In this document: piece by piece, positions 60,418-64,000 of the stretch
Layout of the letters: each line of letters begins with the position of its first letter
Position numbering within the stretch: position 1 is the stretch's first letter
Source: Andalucia godoyi
Lineage: Eukaryota; Discoba; Jakobea; Jakobida; Andaluciidae
Length of the DNA: 64,000 bases
Assembly (NCBI GenBank): GCA_009859145.1
Contig: VRVR01000058.1
Location: 23,135-87,134 of the forward strand
Reading direction: 5' to 3'
Program-made: the position numbers and the translations under genes
The notes under the pieces: model-generated
The model's database searches: none
Told to the model about the DNA's origin: nothing
The model's input: the letters and a program-made list of their open reading frames with translations, nothing else

Positions 60418-60705
60418 CAGAATTGAACATGTCGGGTATGCATAAACCTGCTGTCCACTTTGTTTGTCACTTGGTAATTTGCGTGCCATCCGGGACTCGA
60501 CCTCATGATATACGTTCTTTTTCTCTCCAGCGGAGCGTTGTTAAGTTTCATTAGGCTCAAAAAATCATCGATTTTCAAAGTGGAGTTATGAAACCTGCCC
60601 CGACTGTCGGCATCGGAGTAGAACAGCACCTGCCGACGTGTTGATCACATGATGTTCCTTACTGCCGTTCCGAACGGAACAATTGCCAGAATGCGTTTTA
60701 ACTAT
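60418..60705. other. Spacer before the copia remnant
   Basis: About 290 bp between the F-box gene and the left LTR. No gene seen. Confidence 0.5.
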
Positions 60706-60929
60706 TGTCGTATATCCAGTTAAAGATATAACCAGGGATAATAAAAGATAGTTTTGTGTGTGATTTATTACAGAGAGAAAACAAAAACAGACAAATAAAC
60801 AAATAAACAAACAGCTCCTTAAATACAAACTCAGAGCACTTCTCTCCTATAACCTCATACGTCATTGAATACGTCATAAGTACGTCAAATGCAGTTGAAT
60901 GTAGTCAGTTCAGACACTGTTACTCAACA
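60706..60929 (-). repeat. Left LTR, 224 bp, minus orientation
   Basis: Begins (minus strand) TGTTGAGTAACAG and ends ...TATACGACA, with a tatttaag and an aataaa-type string internally. It is the reverse complement of 62983-63206 apart from a few bases. Confidence 0.9.
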
Positions 60930-61194
60930 CAGGTTTCACAGTACCTGCCAAGTAACGCATAATCCGCTTGACTGTTGTCCGGTGTTCTGCCTTTGGAGAT
61001 TCCAAGAATCTGCTCACATAACTGACAGAAAACGCAATGTCTGGACGAGTTCCTACCATCAGGTGCATTAGACATCCAACAGCTTGACGATAAAGTCCTG
61101 AATCCACTGAATTCGGTCCATTTTGATTGTTCTGCCCTTCCATAGGAGTGCTAACTGTGCCACAGTTCTCCATTCCAATTTCTTCAGTATCCAC
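60910..61194 (-). pseudogene. copia RT-distal fragment
   Basis: Has YRQAVGCLMHLMVGTRPDIAFSV and AEHRTTVKRIMRYLAGT, the stretch following the catalytic RT core in copia elements. It then runs straight into the left LTR, with the RNase H missing. Confidence 0.8.
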
Positions 61195-61787
61195 ACGAGT
61201 TTTTCCTTGCCCTTTTCGATCGTTCCATCTGATTGTTCCATAAAAACCTCCTCTTCCAAATTCCCGTTCAGAAATGCTGTCTTCACATCCATTTGATGCA
61301 CTTCAAACCGTTCCAGTGCTGCTATTGCCAATATTGTTCGAATACTGCTGAACTTCGCCACTGGTGCAAACGTTTCTGTAAAATCAATTCCGGGATTCTG
61401 ACCATATCCACTTGCAACCAGTCGCGCCTTGTACCGTTCCACATTCCCGTTAGCATCCTTCTTGATCCGAAAAATCCATCGACATCCGATTGCCTTTCCA
61501 CACTGAGGCAACTCATTCAACTCGTATACATCGTTCTTCCGAATCGAATCCATTTCCGTACGTATGGCTTCCATCCAATTTGCAGAATCCGCACTTGCTA
61601 ATGCATCGCCAACAGAACTGGGTTCAGTATCAACCGTGTTTGCACTCGCATCGGTTTCCCACCAGTTTGAATTTGCACGATGCACTCTTGTTGAACGACA
61701 CAGGGTCAGTGCTCCCTCTTGTCGCGATACTGGATTCTCACTGACTTGCAACTCGCCATCTTCAACGTTTTCCTCAGGTAGCACCAA
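61068..61787 (-). pseudogene. copia reverse transcriptase N-terminal fragment
   Basis: Has WMEAIRTEMDSIRKN, CRWIFRIKKDANGNVERYKARLVASGYGQ, FTETFAPVAKFSSIR and MDVKTAFLNG, then breaks off before the YVDD box. The frame after the break continues as unrelated codons. Confidence 0.85.
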
Positions 61788-62281
61788 CGTCTAGTTTCAT
61801 CCTCGCCCGTTCCATGCGCGTTAGTAGCACACATACTTGTCTCATTGAACTGCACATTCCGACTGACAACAATCCTACCAGTCCCTTGATCGTAGATCCG
61901 ATATCCTTTTACTCCATTGTCATATAGAAAGCCAGTAACCACTCCTTTCTTGACCTTACTGTCCAACTTGGTTTGCGACCCATCTTCAAGTAAGACATAT
62001 GCATCGCATCCGAACAGCCTGAAATGACTCGCATCCGGTTTCGATCCACTGAACTGTTCCACGGGAGTCTTGTTTCCGAGAGCAGCATCTGGACAGCGAT
62101 TCTTCACATGCACTGCAGTTGCGACTGCATCAAACCAGAATAACTTGTCCACCGTGCATGCTGCAACATCGTTCTTGACATCTCCATTACCGAACCATTG
62201 CTGCGTGCTGCCATTCCGTTTTGTTGCGGTGTGTACGTAGCCGACCTTTGGTGCACGATGCCTGCTTCTCCTCGGACTCAT
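61706..62281 (-). pseudogene. copia integrase C-terminal fragment
   Basis: Different frame from the preceding piece. It has AVATAVHVKNRCP, HFRLFGCDAYVLL, KKGVVTGFLYDN and YRIYDQGTGRIVVSRNVQFNE, the usual copia integrase tail. Confidence 0.8.
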
Positions 62282-62768
62282 ATTCCCCCTCCGTTGTCTG
62301 ACCTGAATATCTTGATCTTCCGCCCGGTCTGAGTCCCACCATTGCCTTGAACTCCTTGAACCTAACGATCACCTCACTCTTGGCCCTTAATGCATAAACC
62401 CATATCATCCAAGAATAGTCATCCACAAACTCCACATAGTATAGGTATCCCGAGTACGTTGCTATGGACATTGGACCGACAACATTCGAGTGGACCAGGT
62501 CCAGAACATCACGAACGCCACTGTGATCAGCCGCTCTGGGAACATTTGCTGCATGCTGCTTACCTTCCAGACATACTTCGCAAAAACTCATCTCCTTTTC
62601 AATGTGAGCAGTGCCCAGACCTGCCACCATCTCACGAGTTTTCATTTGCAAGATTGCCGACGGAGCAATGTGGCCCATGCGACGGTGCCACAATTCTGTC
62701 TCCGCACTTCCGTTTGCCACCGCGAATGCACGAGCAGACGAACACACAATGCCTCCTTCAGCATCCAC
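62187..62768 (-). pseudogene. copia GAG-pre-integrase and integrase N-terminal fragment
   Basis: Carries LWHRRMGH...CEVCLEGK (the zinc-binding pre-integrase) and LDLVHSNVVGPM...FVDDYSWMIWVY. The first catalytic Asp of the integrase (normally HSDxxGP) is Asn. Reading leaves the integrase frame after about residue 145. Confidence 0.8.
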
Positions 62769-62982
62769 AATCTTTCATTTTCCTTCTTCGAACATTGTTC
62801 GGTATCCGCGGTCCATTAAATGGGCCACCGACAACAAATTTGTATTCAGATCAGGAATATGTAAGACACTATTCGACAACCTTGCACATCTTTTCACCAT
62901 CTCGCAACAACAACTCGACACATCCACTACCGACTATTTTCGCGGCTTTTCCATCCACCATTCTGACCGATCTACCCTGCAC

Positions 62983-63206
62983 TGTTGAGTAACAGTGTCT
63001 GAACTGACTACATTCAACTGCATTTGACGTACTTATGACGTATTCAATGACGTATGAGGTTATAGGAGAGAAGTGCTCTGAGTTTGTATTTAAGGAGCTG
63101 TTTGTTTATTTGTTTATTTGTCTGTTTTTGTTTTCTCTCTATAATAAATCACACACAAAACTATCTTTTATTATCCCTGGTTATATCTTTAACTGGATAT
63201 ATTACA
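62983..63206 (+). repeat. Right LTR, 224 bp, plus orientation
   Basis: Begins TGTTGAGTAACAG and ends TATATTACA. Same length as the left LTR and nearly identical on the opposite strand. A frame here (MYLRSCLFICLFVC...) is also seen in the left copy and is only LTR sequence. Confidence 0.9.
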
Positions 63207-64000
63207 ATAAAGATGCCATCAGAAGATCTGTCCGGCAGCTGCAAAATCGTCAATGTCAAACCGCCTTGTCCATTATGCATGTGAACAGTGATAGAGGAAC
63301 TTCTTCCGATATTCGCTAGCGGTGTGAATCCTGCAGGGTGGAAAATGAGGAAACAAACACTTCGCAGCTGATTTTATAGAATATTCCAAAGTTTTGTTCT
63401 GCAGAATTTGACGGGCACACTCACGCGTTTCGCAGCCGAATTGTTGACCCGCTGGTAAGCTGGATGTTGAAATCAAAATATATCACCATTTGTCAGCCGA
63501 TTCTGACAAGTTCTCCCCGAGGGCTGACGGAATCCCAGAAGGTGTCTACTCGAATTTTCTCGGAAGGCCGTCTTGTCTTACAACACTTTGAGAAGTGGAA
63601 ATGCGGCCACGCACTGCTGGTTTCAGACACATCCGATCCGTGTTCAGAACTGAAGTGCGTAAAAATGCTTCACGGTATTTGCTTACACTGTCATTAATTT
63701 TTGTGAAATTTGCGTTCATCTTATCCCCAAGTAGTTGACAGATTCTTCGACACGGTGGTTGTCATTTCTGCATTCTGTCTTGCACGAAATTCAATAGAAT
63801 GATTCTCATTCATGTGGTGTTCCTCCCGCTAAATCGCGCGTTTTTATCTGCACTGACGTTCTTGTTGTTCGTTTTTTAAACCTGCAGTGCAGTCTTTGGC
63901 CAAACCGCATTTGGCGCGGTTACAAATGGCACTCGAAGTGAGGATTTTCCTAGTTTGACGTTTCCCGCGATCTGAATGCTTGCCACGGAACTGCCGTGTG
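63207..64000. other. Terminal stretch without supported genes
   Basis: About 800 bp with only short frames on both strands. I see nothing in it. Confidence 0.5.

Larger units (their letters stand above)
60706..63206 (-). mobile_element. Degenerate Ty1/copia retrotransposon fragment with inverted LTRs
   Basis: The interior (60930-62982) reads on the minus strand in copia order over several frames. About 62980-62770 is a protease/GAG-pre-integrase part with a frameshift. About 62768-62400 has the GAG-pre-integrase LWHRRMGH and CEVCLEGK and the integrase core start. About 62281-61800 has an integrase C-terminal part (HFRLFGCDAYV). About 61787-61200 has the first half of reverse transcriptase (VHQMDVKTAFLNGNL). 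About 61194-60930 has the region near RYLAGT. The YVDD catalytic box is missing, deleted between the two RT parts, and gag, RNase H and the primer-binding/polypurine sites are absent. Each side abuts a 224-bp LTR; the two LTRs face outward. Inactive. Confidence 0.85.

Noticed and set aside
63035-63319. 94-codon frame near the right LTR
   Set aside because: Lies within LTR sequence and is present in mirror form in the left LTR; not a gene.
1-64000. CRISPR arrays, bacterial operons, rRNA genes
   Set aside because: No regularly spaced identical repeats with unique spacers, no rRNA-like conserved stretches and no ribosome-binding-site-led gene strings were seen.

Overview
The window looks like nuclear DNA of an intron-poor, free-living unicellular eukaryote. 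About 24 large, mostly single-exon reading frames are spread over both strands. The families are eukaryotic: polycystin-type channels, class III adenylyl cyclases with PAS or membrane modules, a hybrid histidine kinase with PAS, a DEAD-box helicase with a zinc knuckle, F-box/LRR, WD40-like, BPI/LBP and GPI-type surface proteins. There are no operons, Shine-Dalgarno-led clusters or CRISPR arrays, and I found no rRNA or tRNA. I cannot name the species. Several CDS starts below lie inside longer open frames, because the upstream part of those frames has only GTG/TTG or reads through leader DNA; I used the first credible ATG.

1-28 kb is a loosely packed, surface-protein and membrane-protein region. 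It holds a multi-pass secretory protein, a duplicated VP/E-rich protein, a fragment of a heme-oxygenase-like iron enzyme, a cysteine-repeat surface protein, two divergently placed related GPI-type propeller-like proteins and a decayed third copy at 22.7-23.7 kb. Two adenylyl cyclases are also here, one soluble with PAS and one membrane-bound and broken by a 240-N assembly gap. This half contains the long gene-poor stretch 19.7-22.7 kb, one copy of a TIR element, and two copies of a perfectly conserved 126-bp inverted dispersed repeat.

28-52 kb is denser, more GC-rich and very rich in hexanucleotide tandem repeats that code for dipeptide runs. Genes here are a PAS hybrid histidine kinase, two paralogous polycystin-2-like channels with EF-hands, a uronate dehydrogenase-type SDR, a small lysozyme-like secreted protein, a coiled-coil protein, a DDX41-like helicase, a membrane FAD oxidoreductase, a 1080-residue NACHT-type STAND ATPase, a BPI/LBP lipid-binding protein and a seven-helix receptor-like protein. 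The NACHT ATPase, BPI-like and lysozyme-like genes lie within 15 kb. This suggests, but does not prove, bacterial sensing or killing functions such as predation or innate immunity.

54-60.4 kb holds a sterol desaturase/fatty acid hydroxylase, a DMT-type transporter, a WD40-like protein and an F-box/LRR protein. 60.7-63.2 kb is a dead Ty1/copia fragment bounded by two 224-bp LTRs in inverted, outward-facing orientation, an arrangement normal LTR transposition does not give. The last 0.8 kb has no supported gene.
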